Source: Spiroplasma endosymbiont of Panorpa germanica
Lineage (GTDB): Bacteria > Bacillota_I > Bacilli_A > Mycoplasmatales > Mycoplasmataceae
Reading direction: 5' to 3'
Length of the DNA: 64,000 bases
NCBI RefSeq assembly: GCF_964019765.1
Contig: NZ_OZ026461.1
Coordinates: forward strand, 310,001 to 374,000
Shown: positions 41,139-52,311 of the stretch, piece by piece
Layout of the letters: each line of letters starts with the position of its first letter
Position numbering within the stretch: the first letter of the stretch is position 1
Translations under genes and position numbers: made by a program
The notes under the pieces: model-generated
What the model was told of the DNA's origin: nothing
The model's database searches: none
What the model saw: the letters and a program-made list of their open reading frames with translations, nothing else

Positions 41139-41204
41139 AGATTTATAAATATCAGGCGAGAAAATTATTACTACTACCTTATTGTAAACAAGAAAGGAAA
41201 TGTA

Positions 41205-43172
41205 ATGAAAAAAATTTTAAGTTTACTAGCAGCAGCGAGTTTAATAACTTCATCTGCTGCAACAACTATAGCATGTCATAAGAAAGAAACTAATTCTAAA
41301 CCAGCCCCTAAAAAAATAAATGAGAAAAATTTAGAACAGGGTTTACTAGCAGCAGCTCAACCATTCATCTTAGCAGATGCTGACGGGTACAATATTAATT
41401 ATTTAGCGAATACAATTATTGGTAAAACTAAATTGACAGACAGCCAATATTCATTTGATTCAAAAGATAATGACTTGAGTGGTATAAAAACCGTTAGCGA
41501 TTTCTGAGATAAAAATATCTACGTAAATGGAAGTTTTGCTGATACAGCGAAGTCAACAAATCTAAGTATTTTTAAAAATAGCAAAGAAAATGTTTCAGAA
41601 GATACTCAATTCCAATTAGGAGTAGCGTCTATTTTTATAGACTCCGTTGAACAAAATAATTTAGCAGCAGTTTTTGATGTTTTTGGTGAACAGATACCTT
41701 CTATTATAACTCCAGAATTGACTGAGCAAATTTTGAAATTGTTAAGTAAAGATAACCTAACAAATTTTGCTGACACATTTGATTTAAGTGCTTTTGATGG
41801 ACTTAGTTATAAAGATGTAATTGGTTATTCAATAAACATCCTAGCAAATGCCTTGTCTTCTGGACTGGAAATGCGTGAGGGTTTGGTTGTTGCTATTCCA
41901 ACTAGTGATGAAGGAACAAATGATAAAAATTTAGAAACTGGATTAAAGCTGGTATCAAAAGCCATTCAGAAGTTGACTAAAGGTGAGACAATTGATTTTT
42001 CAAACGCTCTTTTCCTTTCAAATATAATCAAATTTCTAATTATAACTAATAACTATATAGAACAATTTGAAACTTATGATAAATACGAGAACCCGACAGC
42101 AACTAAACTTTGATCAGCTAAGGAAAACAATCTAAATATAATAAAAAAAGTGTTGGACTCAAAATTTTCTGCTAAAGGTATAGAGTTTAATCCTAGCAGA
42201 TTTTTGAAAACAATAAATAGATATCTTATTCCCAAAGGAAACGAAAAAGATATTTTCCAATTTCAAAAAATACTGAATATCTTGCTGCTTAATAATAATG
42301 GTTTGTTAAAAATTATTAGACAGTTTTTATTAGATACATTGATTAAGAGTGATTTTATTATCGATGTTGCTATAATACCGCTTATTAAAGGAATTTTAGA
42401 ACAAAAAAGCATAAAGCCAACTCTAGAAGTTCTTTTGCCATTCGTTAGTGGTGATCTGAAAATAGCAATTGAAGAAATCCAAAAGAACGAGGAGTTTACT
42501 AAAAACCCATTGCTTTCAATTTATAGTGGTAATGGAATGAAGTTTATTTCTAAATTAATTCCAGCTCTAGAAAGTGTTGTTGGTGAAGGCAGTTTAAGTG
42601 ATTTATTAAATAATTTAAAAATAGGTGAAGTACTTTCATTAAAAGAATTTTTAGAATCTGCTATTGGTGGAAATAGTCCTGAGCTGCCTCAGGGGATCCT
42701 AATTGAAGATGTCCTTAATTTGATTAATTCTTTAGGTAAAAGTGACGCACCTGGAAATAATAACAAGACAGTGTTAGAAAAAGCTTTAAAGAACCCCGAA
42801 AAGCTTTTAAGTATTCTTGGATTTGATAAAAATACCAAAACCTTCAAAATTGATTCACCTCTTTCTCATCTTGACAAAATTTTGAGTAACAAAGATTTAT
42901 TGAAATTCTTAAGTAAATTAGTAGGAATTGTTAAAGATAGTTTAGAAAGATTTTCAAATAATTTTAATAATGAGCTTATCAATAAGCTAAAAAAAGATAA
43001 ATGAACGTTATTAGAATCAAAGCCAATTTATGATTCTAATAAAAAACTCACCGACTTTAATTTAATTATAAAATATGAAAATAAGGAATACACATTAAAT
43101 GCAAAAGTAGCAGACGGAACAACAAGTCTGATGGGTGAAAAATTTTATATTAATTATATAAATAGAAAATAG
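41205..43172 (+). CDS. Large lipoprotein, 655 aa, unknown function
   Basis: The signal peptide MKKILSLLAAASLITSSAA ends in a lipobox-like TIAC, with Cys24 as the lipid attachment site, so the protein should sit on the cell surface. The mature part is mostly helical and Leu/Ile/Lys-rich, with no domain I recognise. Segments such as LDKILSNKDLLKFLSKLVG suggest helical repeats. A few TGA codons encode Trp. AGAAAGGAAA precedes the ATG. Multi-copy lipoproteins of this type in Spiroplasma are often variable surface proteins. It has its own promoter and a long palindrome at its end. Confidence 0.85.
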
Positions 43173-43199
43173 GTAACGTTACTAAACCATAAATACACC

Positions 43200-43234
43200 A
43201 ATAATCCCTTTTAAAATTTTTAAAAGGGATTATT
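43200..43234 (+). terminator. Long palindromic hairpin after the lipoprotein gene
   Basis: A 35-base sequence in which 17 bases starting AATAATCCC are the perfect inverse complement of the last 17 around one central T. It most likely acts as a terminator, although the T run after it is poor. Confidence 0.6.
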
Positions 43235-43293
43235 TATTTAGCAATCTTTTGATTAACATTAACGTTCTAGTTTTAGGTTAATTTAACTTTAAA

Positions 43294-43302
43294 TGTTATA
43301 AT
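43294..43302 (+). promoter_or_regulatory. Extended -10 promoter of the helicase/AAA+/radical-SAM operon
   Basis: TGTTATAAT is a perfect extended -10. It lies 24 bases before the ATG of the helicase gene, with AAAGAAAGGG as the ribosome binding site. No comparable promoter was seen inside the operon. Confidence 0.6.
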
Positions 43303-43326
43303 TAGATAAAAAGAAAGGGAATAAAT

Positions 43327-46300
43327 ATGTCGCAAGAAATTACACATGATAACAAAGAATTATTTTTCGACTTTTTTCTCTTTAAAAATAAGTATAAGGA
43401 TAACCTTGAAGAACTTGATGAATTTATCTCAAGTTTTAAGATAGATAACATAAATAAATTATCAGACCTGGAAGGTTTCTTTAAGGGTACAATGTTAAAA
43501 CAAGTATTTCTATGTTTGGTTGATAATAAAACCAACACGGTAGGTTTGAAAAATTCTAAAAATGGTCAGAAGGAAGTATTTAATTTTCTTTTTAGATTTG
43601 AATTTTCTGATATTTATCAATCAAGACTTCCTCTAGGATGCTGTGTGGCTTTTGGTGCGGATATTGACCCAAAGAGAGCTGTTGTAAATGTCAAAAATAT
43701 CTTTATTACTAAACTTACTAGCAAACCTCAATATTTTGAGTCAGTCATCAAGGATTGTCGTTCGCGTGTAATTTATTCAAATACTGAAATTAGTAATGAG
43801 GAGCTTTTGGAAAGAAATGTACTAAACTCTGAAACAGTTTCAAAAATCAATAAACTTTTAACTAACTTTGAAAATGAAGCTTTGGAGTGAGAAAATTACT
43901 TAGATTATTTGAACGATTCTCTTGAAATTAAACGTCGTTTAGCAATCCCCTTTTTAAATAGTGAAATTAGTGAGTTTATAAAAATAGATAAAAAAATGGC
44001 AAGCTCTTTGAGCGAAGAGGCAATTGATCACTTCGTATCTTCTAATTACAAATATTTTGATAAAAAATATGAATCTACTTTTAATATGAAAAATATTAAC
44101 TATGAAATTGTCAATATAGTAACATTTGAAATAATAAGTGACCTAGAATCCAAAAAGTTTAACCGAATAAAGAAAATGGATGACCTCTTTTTATTACCGA
44201 TATCTTCTAATAAAAATATTCAAAACTTTTCTCAATTAAAAAATAACATTGATTCAATTTTGAATTTTAAAAGTTTAGGGGAGAATGCAATAAGAGTGGA
44301 TTCAAAAATTCGATTAGATATTTTAGTTGGTAATCGTGAAGTTGGTAGCTTATTTAATTATTGAAAAACTAACGGCACAACTATTTTAGGTCATTTTCCT
44401 GACCAATTAAAGGAAATTAATGGTTTAGAAACAATAGAAAATAACAAAATTTTGTCAGTTAGCTATGAAATAACGAATTTTGATATTGAAGATTTAAATA
44501 AAAATGACTTACTTCATAGTTTAAAAAATGGATACCTATCATATCTGGGTATTGGTGACGAAACAATTATCAAGAGAAGTAGAGGCATCATAAAAAAAAT
44601 TAGAAATGGATGAGTTAAAAACCCTTATCTAGCTAATTATTTATTCAATACCGAATCAATTGAGGTAAATAACTCTGAGCAAGAATATAATTTAGAAAAT
44701 GTTAACTTTTATAATGAACTAAATCATAAACAAAAAGTTGCAGTTGTTAAAGCTCTAAACTCAAAGGATATTTTTTTATTACAAGGACCTCCGGGGACTG
44801 GAAAAACTCAGGTTATTTCTGAAATTGTTTATCAATTAGCTAACAGAAATAATAAGGTATTGATTTCTTCTCAAAATCATGAGGCTATTAATAATGTTAT
44901 CGATCGTCTGCCTTTAGAACCCGATCTTTATAAAATGAGATTAAGCAACGTTTCTTTTTTAGAAAATAAAAATGTTAACAATTTTGCCCCCGAAAGATTA
45001 TTGTTGAACTATTATAATTCAGTTGGAAAGATTGTCTATGATAAAGTTTTTCAAAACGGAGAAGATCTAAAATCAGCAAAAGAAGAGTTGTTGCAAATTG
45101 AAAAAATGCTGGCTGATTTCGATTCAGTAAAAATAAAGAATGATGAGCTTTCAAAAATTTCAGCCAAGATAGAATCTATAAAGAGTGAAATATCTTTAAT
45201 CCAGGAAAAATTCAATTCTGAAAATATTGAATACGAAGATTTAGAAGAGGATATTTTTCAAATAGAAAATCTTTCAAAAAATATAGAAACAAAAAACTTT
45301 GATGGAGTAGTTCCAAATAATAGAATTATTATTGAGGTTTATGAAAAAGTTTTAAAGAAAAATATGGATCTGTTATTTCAAAAAATATCAAAAGAACCTT
45401 CAGAGAATGTTTATAAAAATATTGGTTATATCTGAAATCGTTTTGTTTTAAACAACAAATCATATATCGACTTACTGGATTTAAAAAATAAATTGTCTAG
45501 TTTAAGTGCTACAAGTGAATATGAAAATGTAATCAAATTAAAAAACGAAATTAACGATTTAGAATTGGAAATTGAAAAAGATAAATATATCAGCAATTTA
45601 AATGTTATTTTAAATAATTTTAATCGTGAACTTAATAAAAAAATTAAAAGTTTTTCTAAAAAAAATAATTCTAATTCAGATCAAACAAAAATTAACTCTT
45701 TAAATCATGAATTAAATAATTTATTAGTCAGTCACTCTAAAATTAAAAAAAGTATTTCTGAGGTAATGGGAGCAGTTCAATCAAAAGTTGAGATTTTTAA
45801 TAGTCTTTACGGTAAAAATTTAAATGTCCTAAGAGATGATTATAAAAAAATAATAACTGATAAACTGCAAGAACTTGATAAAAAAGTAGATATTTTTGAA
45901 AATAATAAACAAAAATTGAAACCTATTTACGAAAAAACATTGAGATTCCTTGGGAATCATTATGAATTGTACTATGATTCGAATAAAAATAATGATTCAA
46001 TAAAATTTAATTTCCAGACGCTAAATGAAACGAAAAAATTTCTACCAATATTAATAAAAAATTTAACAAATATTTATGCTATGACTCTGAATTCACCAAG
46101 TCAATTTTACTTTGAAAAAAATAAAATTGCTAAAAGTGTTGATTTAGAAAAAATTGACTTAAATAATTTGAATATTGATACAGTAATTATCGATGAAGCA
46201 AGTAAGGCTACAATGTTAGAAATAATAATGCCCTTGGTTTTTGGTCATAGTTTAATTTTGGTTGGTGATTATCGTCAGTTACCCCCTTTAATAAAAATAA

Positions 46301-47169
46301 CCCAAGCAGAAGTTGATTTTATAAATGCAGAAACTAACAAGAATTATGACTTTGAAAAAATTTATAAATTACTTGATGATTCTATTTTTAAAAAATTAAT
46401 CACAAGAGCCAACCCAACAATTAAAGAGACTTTGCAAGTTCAATATAGAAGTAGCCGACAAATTATGGAAGTTGTTAACAATTTTTACGATGGTTATTTA
46501 AAAATTGAAGATGAAACCGATTTGAAAAAATTCCATAACCTAAAAGTAACCTCATCAATTGGTAATAGTATTATTTCCCCAGAAATTTCAACTTACTGAG
46601 TTGATTCAAGCCGCAGGGCTGATGGAGAATTATCTTTAGAACAAACCGAAGATTTTTCTACAAGTTTTTATAATGATTTAGAAATTGATTTAACAATTGA
46701 AATGATAAAAAAAATCGATAAGAGTGTGGGGGAGAGAAAGTCAAATTTTTCTGAAAAACCTTCGCTTGGAATAATCTGCATGTACGGACTCCATGTTAAT
46801 AAAATGAAAAGATCTTATAAAAAAATTAGTTCTTCAATTAATAATTTGAAGGTAATAATAAGCACTGTAGATGATTTTCAAGGTAAGGAATGTGATTTTG
46901 TTATTGTTAATTTAGTCAGAAATCCTGCTAAAATTTCAAGTATAGGACAAAAATTTATTAAGCGATACGAGAGAATCAATGTAGCTTTTTCTAGAGCAAG
47001 AAAGTTATTAATTATAATTGGTTCATCAAGAACAACGAATGGTGTATCAGTAAAGATACCTGATATGGAAAATCCATTAAAAATTAAGTCATTAAATGTG
47101 TATGATGATATATTGTCTTACATTAACTTCCACAAAGGTTATAAAACGGCTAAAGATATTTATGAATAG
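43327..47169 (+). CDS. Giant SF1 (UPF1/Dna2-like) helicase, 1280 aa
   Basis: This is a cytoplasmic nucleic-acid helicase or translocase. About 480 N-terminal residues have no recognised domain. Motif I (Walker A) GPPGTGKT is at residues 487-494, followed by Ia ISSQNHEAINNV. A long, mainly coiled-coil insertion of roughly 400 residues separates this from motif II DEAS (residue 956), motif III LVGDYRQLPP, motif IV/V DDFQGKECDFVIVN (near 1180) and motif VI NVAFSRARK (near 1217). This order defines superfamily 1, UPF1-like group (AAA_11 and AAA_12). Several TGA codons are read as Trp and the frame is continuous. It opens a five-gene operon, ending 11 bases before the next start. RNA or DNA may be the substrate. 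Confidence 0.88.
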
Positions 47170-47180
47170 GAGATAAAGTT

Positions 47181-49391
47181 ATGATTTTTGAAAATATTAA
47201 ATTGAAGTACTATAAAATTTCAAATCCGCTACAGATTGAATATTTTCAAACTCGTAAGCCGAATCTTTTTGAATTTTTAATACTGCAAATAATTATTGAT
47301 CATCCCGATAGAAGTGATACTATGCAAGAGATTTTGAAAAAAGATTTTAATATTTCTGAAATTACTATTTTTCAGAAAACTTTTATTGAACTTAAAAAAA
47401 ATAAATTAATTAAGGAGAAAGTTTTAAATTCAATTGATTATATAGTTTCACGAGGAGATTCAAATTTTAATTCGCCTATTGAAAAATTTGACGTTGAAGA
47501 AGAAATTAAAAAAGTTTTTAAAACTGAAAATTATGTTATTTCTCAAGAAACAAAAAACAAAAGAGTTTTTGTTGAGTATGATTTTATAAACGAAGAATTC
47601 AAAATTAAGGATACAAATTCTGAAAAAAATTTTACTAGTACCTACAATTATGAAATGAAAAATGATTTCAGCAAAAATCTTGATAAAAAAGATTTCGAAA
47701 ATATATTAGATAAATATCTCCATGAAAATAATGATTGATTTTCATCAGAGGATATTTTAAAAGATGTTTTCTTTAACAATGATAATACAAAACAGCTTAA
47801 TAATTTACTATTCTCAAGTAAAATAAACTCGGTTGTTTGTGAAAAGCAAATAAGTCTTGAAATAAAAAATAACGGAGCTGTCAACATTATCTCTGAAAAT
47901 CAAAAGATTTTGAAATATTTTCAAGATAACGAATCTGCTAGAAGTGATTTATTCAAAAGCATCATTGAACAGTATAATCATAAGATACTAGAAATTTTTG
48001 AACCAAAACGTGGGGTAATCGACCAAACTATTTTTGATGAGAAAATTTTTAGTCATGATAATCTACCTGATTATGAAAGAAGTGAACTTCTTTTATTGAA
48101 TAATGACGATTATTTTGCAGAAGATAAAGTTTTGAATTTCAAAAAGCTAACTAAAAATACCAAATATATAATTATCTATAACTCAAAAGCAAATACATCA
48201 TTGCAAGAATTTAAAGATGGCAAACAGATTTTTTATCTAAATCAGGTTAGCGATGACACACTGATTAATTCAACAGTTTCATTCTTAAATTTCAATACTG
48301 GTTTTACAAATTTTGCTTTAGTAAAAACACCGCTAACAAATTTGAATTTTGAAATACCTATTTTCAAAAAAATAAATAATACCAACGATCAGCAAAGAAA
48401 AGTTTTGGAAAGTGTTTGTCTTGGATTAACAAATACATTTAAAAGAGCTATGAATACTAAGGAGTATTCCAAAGCGGTTTATCTTTTTGAAATGATTAGA
48501 ACTTTAAATCATGTTGAAAACGCTTTTGAGGTCATTGAAGAAAAACTGATTAGTGATATATCAGAAGGAGAAGTTTTTGAAAATTTCGGGTCTTTATTAA
48601 AATTATCAACTACTGAGGCTATTTTTAAAAAATACGAAACTATAATGATTAAAATATTATCCGACATTGGTAATTCAAAAAATCATTCTTCATTACCTGC
48701 TATTTTGGGTAAATACAGCATCTTTAATAAGGAAGTTTTTAAAAAGATTTTATTTGATGTAAAATCAGATTTCAATCTTGAACAGATAATAAAGATGGAT
48801 GAAGTTTTGAAAAAAATGGATATTGATATTTGGAAATTCAATATTTTTAATTGTTTAAAGGTGTTAGCTGAACGTTTTGTTAATAATCCCAAATTTGACT
48901 CTTTAAATTTAAGCAATTCAAGTAATTCATTAATTTTAAAAAATCATATTGAATTATTTAATAACTACATTATAATGACGTCGTATTTTAATAAGAAACA
49001 ATACGACGAAGCAGCTCAAATTTTTGCTAGTCTTTTTGAAAATCTAATTAATGTGCTCAATAATTTAAAAAATATTAAAAATGATTTTGAAACTTATTAT
49101 AGATATCTTGGGGATAAAATGGCATCGTATTATTCTGAATATAATACCTATCTAGAAGGCAAAATTGCCCTTAACATAAAAACGCCAATTTGAAATATAA
49201 GATCTGAAAATATCAAAAAATACCAAAAATTAAATGGAGAATTAAATAAAAATATGCCAAAAATTCTATTTAATTACCCATTAGAATTTAAAATTGCATA
49301 TGTAAACAAGGAAGAAAACTCAAGTAAAAATGATTGATTCTTCGCTAAGATCAATGTTAAACAATTGATTTTAGATATTTATGCGAGATAG
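47181..49391 (+). CDS. Unknown 736-aa protein of the helicase operon
   Basis: I recognise no family with certainty. Residues about 25-85 (FEFLILQIIIDHPDRSDTM then TIFQKTFIELKKNKLIKEK) look like a winged helix-turn-helix. The middle (about 310-360) alternates strands and turns, for example NTKYIIIYNSKANTSLQEF. The C-terminal half is predicted to be helical and may be a repeat-type scaffold. There are no obvious catalytic motifs or membrane segments. AATAGGAG precedes the ATG, 11 bases after the helicase stop. Three TGA codons encode Trp. Base and codon use match the neighbours. Confidence 0.75.
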
Positions 49392-49405
49392 AATAGAGGA
49401 TTAAA

Positions 49406-50497
49406 ATGAGCAAATCAGCCAAGGAAGTACTATTAGACTATAAAAGAAAAGTAAAACACATTTCTGATGATATAAATTTTTTGATTAATACAATAAAAAT
49501 GATTATAGCATCTTGTGAAAAAATTGATAACTCCGATATTTACCATGAAGAGCTTAACATGTTATTGAAAAGATTGAACGAAAAACAATTCGAATTAAAT
49601 ACAAATGCGCTTGATAAAAAAATTTCAAAAGATGTTCACACAGCTACAGAAACTCTGAAAGAAATTAATTCCTATTTAAATCGCCAAGTAGATGATGTGG
49701 CACTAATAAAGCAGGCGGCATTAGAAATTAAAGCTAAGGTTATTAAATCAGAAATTGAACAAACTCAAATAAATTTAAAAAACAATACTTATAATTCATT
49801 TCGCGAGGCTGTGGATAAAGTTTTAGATAGTATCAACGATGCTGAAAGTTACAATTTTTTGAAAAAATATGTTGAGGAAAACCAAAATACTTTGATTAAT
49901 GTAGGCCTTAATTCAATACAAGCTCATTTACTTCAACAAGCGGCTGATTTTGTTGTCAAACCTCAAAGCATCTTGAGCAGGGTTGTTAATTTTCAACTTG
50001 AACAGTTTAAAGATGATCCCGATTTAATGGATATAATCAAGGCGAATAGCAAAGAGGTTGAACTTTCGATTAATGAGAATAGTACTTCAGAAAAAATAAA
50101 AGCCTTTTTAAATGAAACAGAGCATCAAATAGCTTCTGAAGTTATCCGAAAAGAGGTTATAATTAAAATAATCCAGGCAATAAGAAATGTTGGTTTTGTT
50201 GTTAACAAAAGTGATGTGGTCAGAGCTAAAATGGGAAATAAAGTTATGATTTTAGCTCAAAAACCAACTGGAGAAACAGCGCAATTTGCAGTCGACCTAG
50301 ATGGTAGCTACATTTATAACTTTGAAGGATATGAAGGCAAAGAGCACGATTATGATACTGATGATTTTATTCAAAAATTAAGAGATTTTGGCCTTGCTAC
50401 TAGCGAGGAATTTCAAACAGTCTATCGTAAACCTAATTTCGTCGCAAAAAAAGAGAGCGCGATACAAAATGTTAATAATAAGAAAAAAACAAAATAA
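49406..50497 (+). CDS. Coiled-coil protein with C-terminal DUF1257/DUF2997-like region, 363 aa
   Basis: The N-terminal 260 residues are almost entirely charged helix (coiled coil), starting KEVLLDYKRKVKHISDDI. The C-terminal part changes to alternating strands: IQAIRNVGFVVNKSDVV, then AQFAVDLDGSYIYNFEGYEG and a helix FIQKLRDFGL. The latter resembles, by eye, the pattern of small DUF2997 proteins (a strand, Asp-Gly, a Gly-x-x-Gly turn, a helix), and the former the DUF1257 (Ycf35) pattern. I recall these families near AAA+ and radical-SAM genes in other bacteria, but could not check. AGAGGA precedes the ATG. It may be the partner or substrate adaptor of the AAA+ protein that follows. Confidence 0.7.
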   Translation: MSKSAKEVLLDYKRKVKHISDDINFLINTIKMIIASCEKIDNSDIYHEELNMLLKRLNEKQFELNTNALDKKISKDVHTATETLKEINSYLNRQVDDVALIKQAALEIKAKVIKSEIEQTQINLKNNTYNSFREAVDKVLDSINDAESYNFLKKYVEENQNTLINVGLNSIQAHLLQQAADFVVKPQSILSRVVNFQLEQFKDDPDLMDIIKANSKEVELSINENSTSEKIKAFLNETEHQIASEVIRKEVIIKIIQAIRNVGFVVNKSDVVRAKMGNKVMILAQKPTGETAQFAVDLDGSYIYNFEGYEGKEHDYDTDDFIQKLRDFGLATSEEFQTVYRKPNFVAKKESAIQNVNNKKKTK

Positions 50498-50505
50498 GGA
50501 GTTTT

Positions 50506-52311
50506 ATGAGTACAAGAAATCAATTTATACAATTACAAAATATATTAGGGATTAAAAAAGTTATTATTGTTGAAGGTAATGTGGATGACATTTATTTGGA
50601 TAATAACGAATATGTTAACATTCACAAAAAAATCAAATCAATATTGGATGCAAAAAAAGTTAATAGTCAAATATTTTGAGACAAAATTGATGGCTTAAAG
50701 GGACATGGGATTCAGGATTTAATTCTAATGCCAGAAACCCAAAAAGTTGAAGGTGAGTCATACGATGAAATTGATGAACTATTTTCAAGTAACCCTGAAA
50801 ATGACCAAAAAGACCCTAATTTTAAAAAACCAGAAAACTTCTTTGCTCTAGTAAGAAGAAATCTAAATCGCAATGATGACAAAAAAGTTGTTTTCATTTT
50901 AGATTATTCTGATTTCATATTTAATGATACACAACTTTTAGAAGAAGATAGAAATAATTTGATAAGTTTAAGCAAAACTTTGAAAGAAAATCAATTTAAA
51001 ATATCTAAAGTATCTAAAACTGATTCATCAATAATTTTGATAACAAAACAACTTTCTCAGTTGCCTCCAAGAATATACCTTAATAATCCTGAGGTTACAA
51101 CACTGACATTACCAAAACCAAATCGTGAAGAGCGCAAGACTTTCATTGCCTCGCTAAAAAATCAAATTCAAGTTACAGATGCAGATGACAAAAATTTTGT
51201 AGAAAATTTGACCGATACTTTTGAGGGATGAACCTTAAAAGAAATTTCACAGTTCACAAAATTCACTAATAACAATGAAATGTCTACTTTTGAAAAATCA
51301 TTAAATAACTACAAATATGGGGATAAAGACTCTCCTTGGGAAGACTTGAATTATGAAAAGTTATCAAACTTAAAAAGAGAATTAAAATCGAGAGTTATTG
51401 GTCAAGATTCAGCGATTGATAAAGTGGCAACAGTTATTTACAAGGCGTATACCGGGCTATCTGGGGTGGCTTATTCTTCAAAAAAAACCAAACCAAAGGG
51501 AACTTTGTTCTTTGTTGGTCCCACAGGAGTTGGGAAAACTGAGTTAGCCAAAGCAATTGCTAAATTTGTGTTTAATGATGAGGCTAATCTAATTAGATTT
51601 GATATGTCTGAATATTCTCAATCTAATAGTGATCAAAAATTGATTGGAGCCCCACCAGGTTATATAGGATTTGAAGGTGGAGGACAACTAACCAATGCTG
51701 TAAAGCAAAAACCTTTTTCAGTTATTTTATTTGATGAAATTGAAAAAGCTGATTCAAGCATTTTTGATAAGTTCTTACAAATTTTAGAAGATGGTCGTTT
51801 AACAGACAATACCGGACAAACCGTAAGTTTTACTGATTCAATCATCATATTTACCTCAAATATTGGGTCAGCTCATGTTAGCGCCTCTTCAAAGCCTGAA
51901 GTTACTTCAGAAAAATTCTTAAAATTTGTGGAGGACTTCTTTACTCAAGAACTTGGTCGTCCTGAACTTTTAGGTAGATTTGGAAATAACATAATTCCGT
52001 TCAATTTTATAACTGATTATGATACCAAAGCTAAAATTATTAAGCAAAAACTAAAACCAATTCAATTGGCTGTATATGAAAAATTTCATATTCAAGTTCA
52101 TGTCGAAATAACTGAAAAATTGATTGAAATAATTTTAAAAGAAGCCAATGAACAACGTGGAGGTCGAGACATCCTGAATGCTCTTGAAAAACAGTTTGTC
52201 GATCCGCTTTCTCTGTTTATTTTTGAAAATCAAGTTAGTCTTAAACCGGGAACAAAAATTGAAGCAGTTGTCGATCGCGAAGAAATAAAATTTTTGGTGA
52301 AAATTGGCTAA
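50506..52311 (+). CDS. Two-domain AAA+ protein, degenerate D1 plus ClpB-type D2, 601 aa
   Basis: Residues 1-260 resemble an AAA module that has lost its Walker A: the first strand reads VIIVEGNVDDIYL and a Walker B-like strand reads KKVVFILDYSDFIF. Residues about 290-600 are a complete ClpB/ClpA D2-type ATPase, with Walker A GPTGVGKT (338-345), pore-region GAPPGYIGFEGGGQLT, Walker B ILFDEIEKAD, the arginine finger segment LGRPELLGRFG and the sensor-2 helix QRGGRDILNALE. The protein should form a hexameric unfoldase or remodelling ring. There is no ClpP-docking loop I can identify. AAGGAG precedes the ATG, 8 bases after the previous stop, and the radical-SAM gene starts inside its end. Confidence 0.85.

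Noticed and set aside
43173-43182. GTAACGTTAC palindrome after the large lipoprotein gene as an operator
   Set aside because: It is only 10 bp, lies far from the promoter -10 and could arise by chance in AT-rich DNA.
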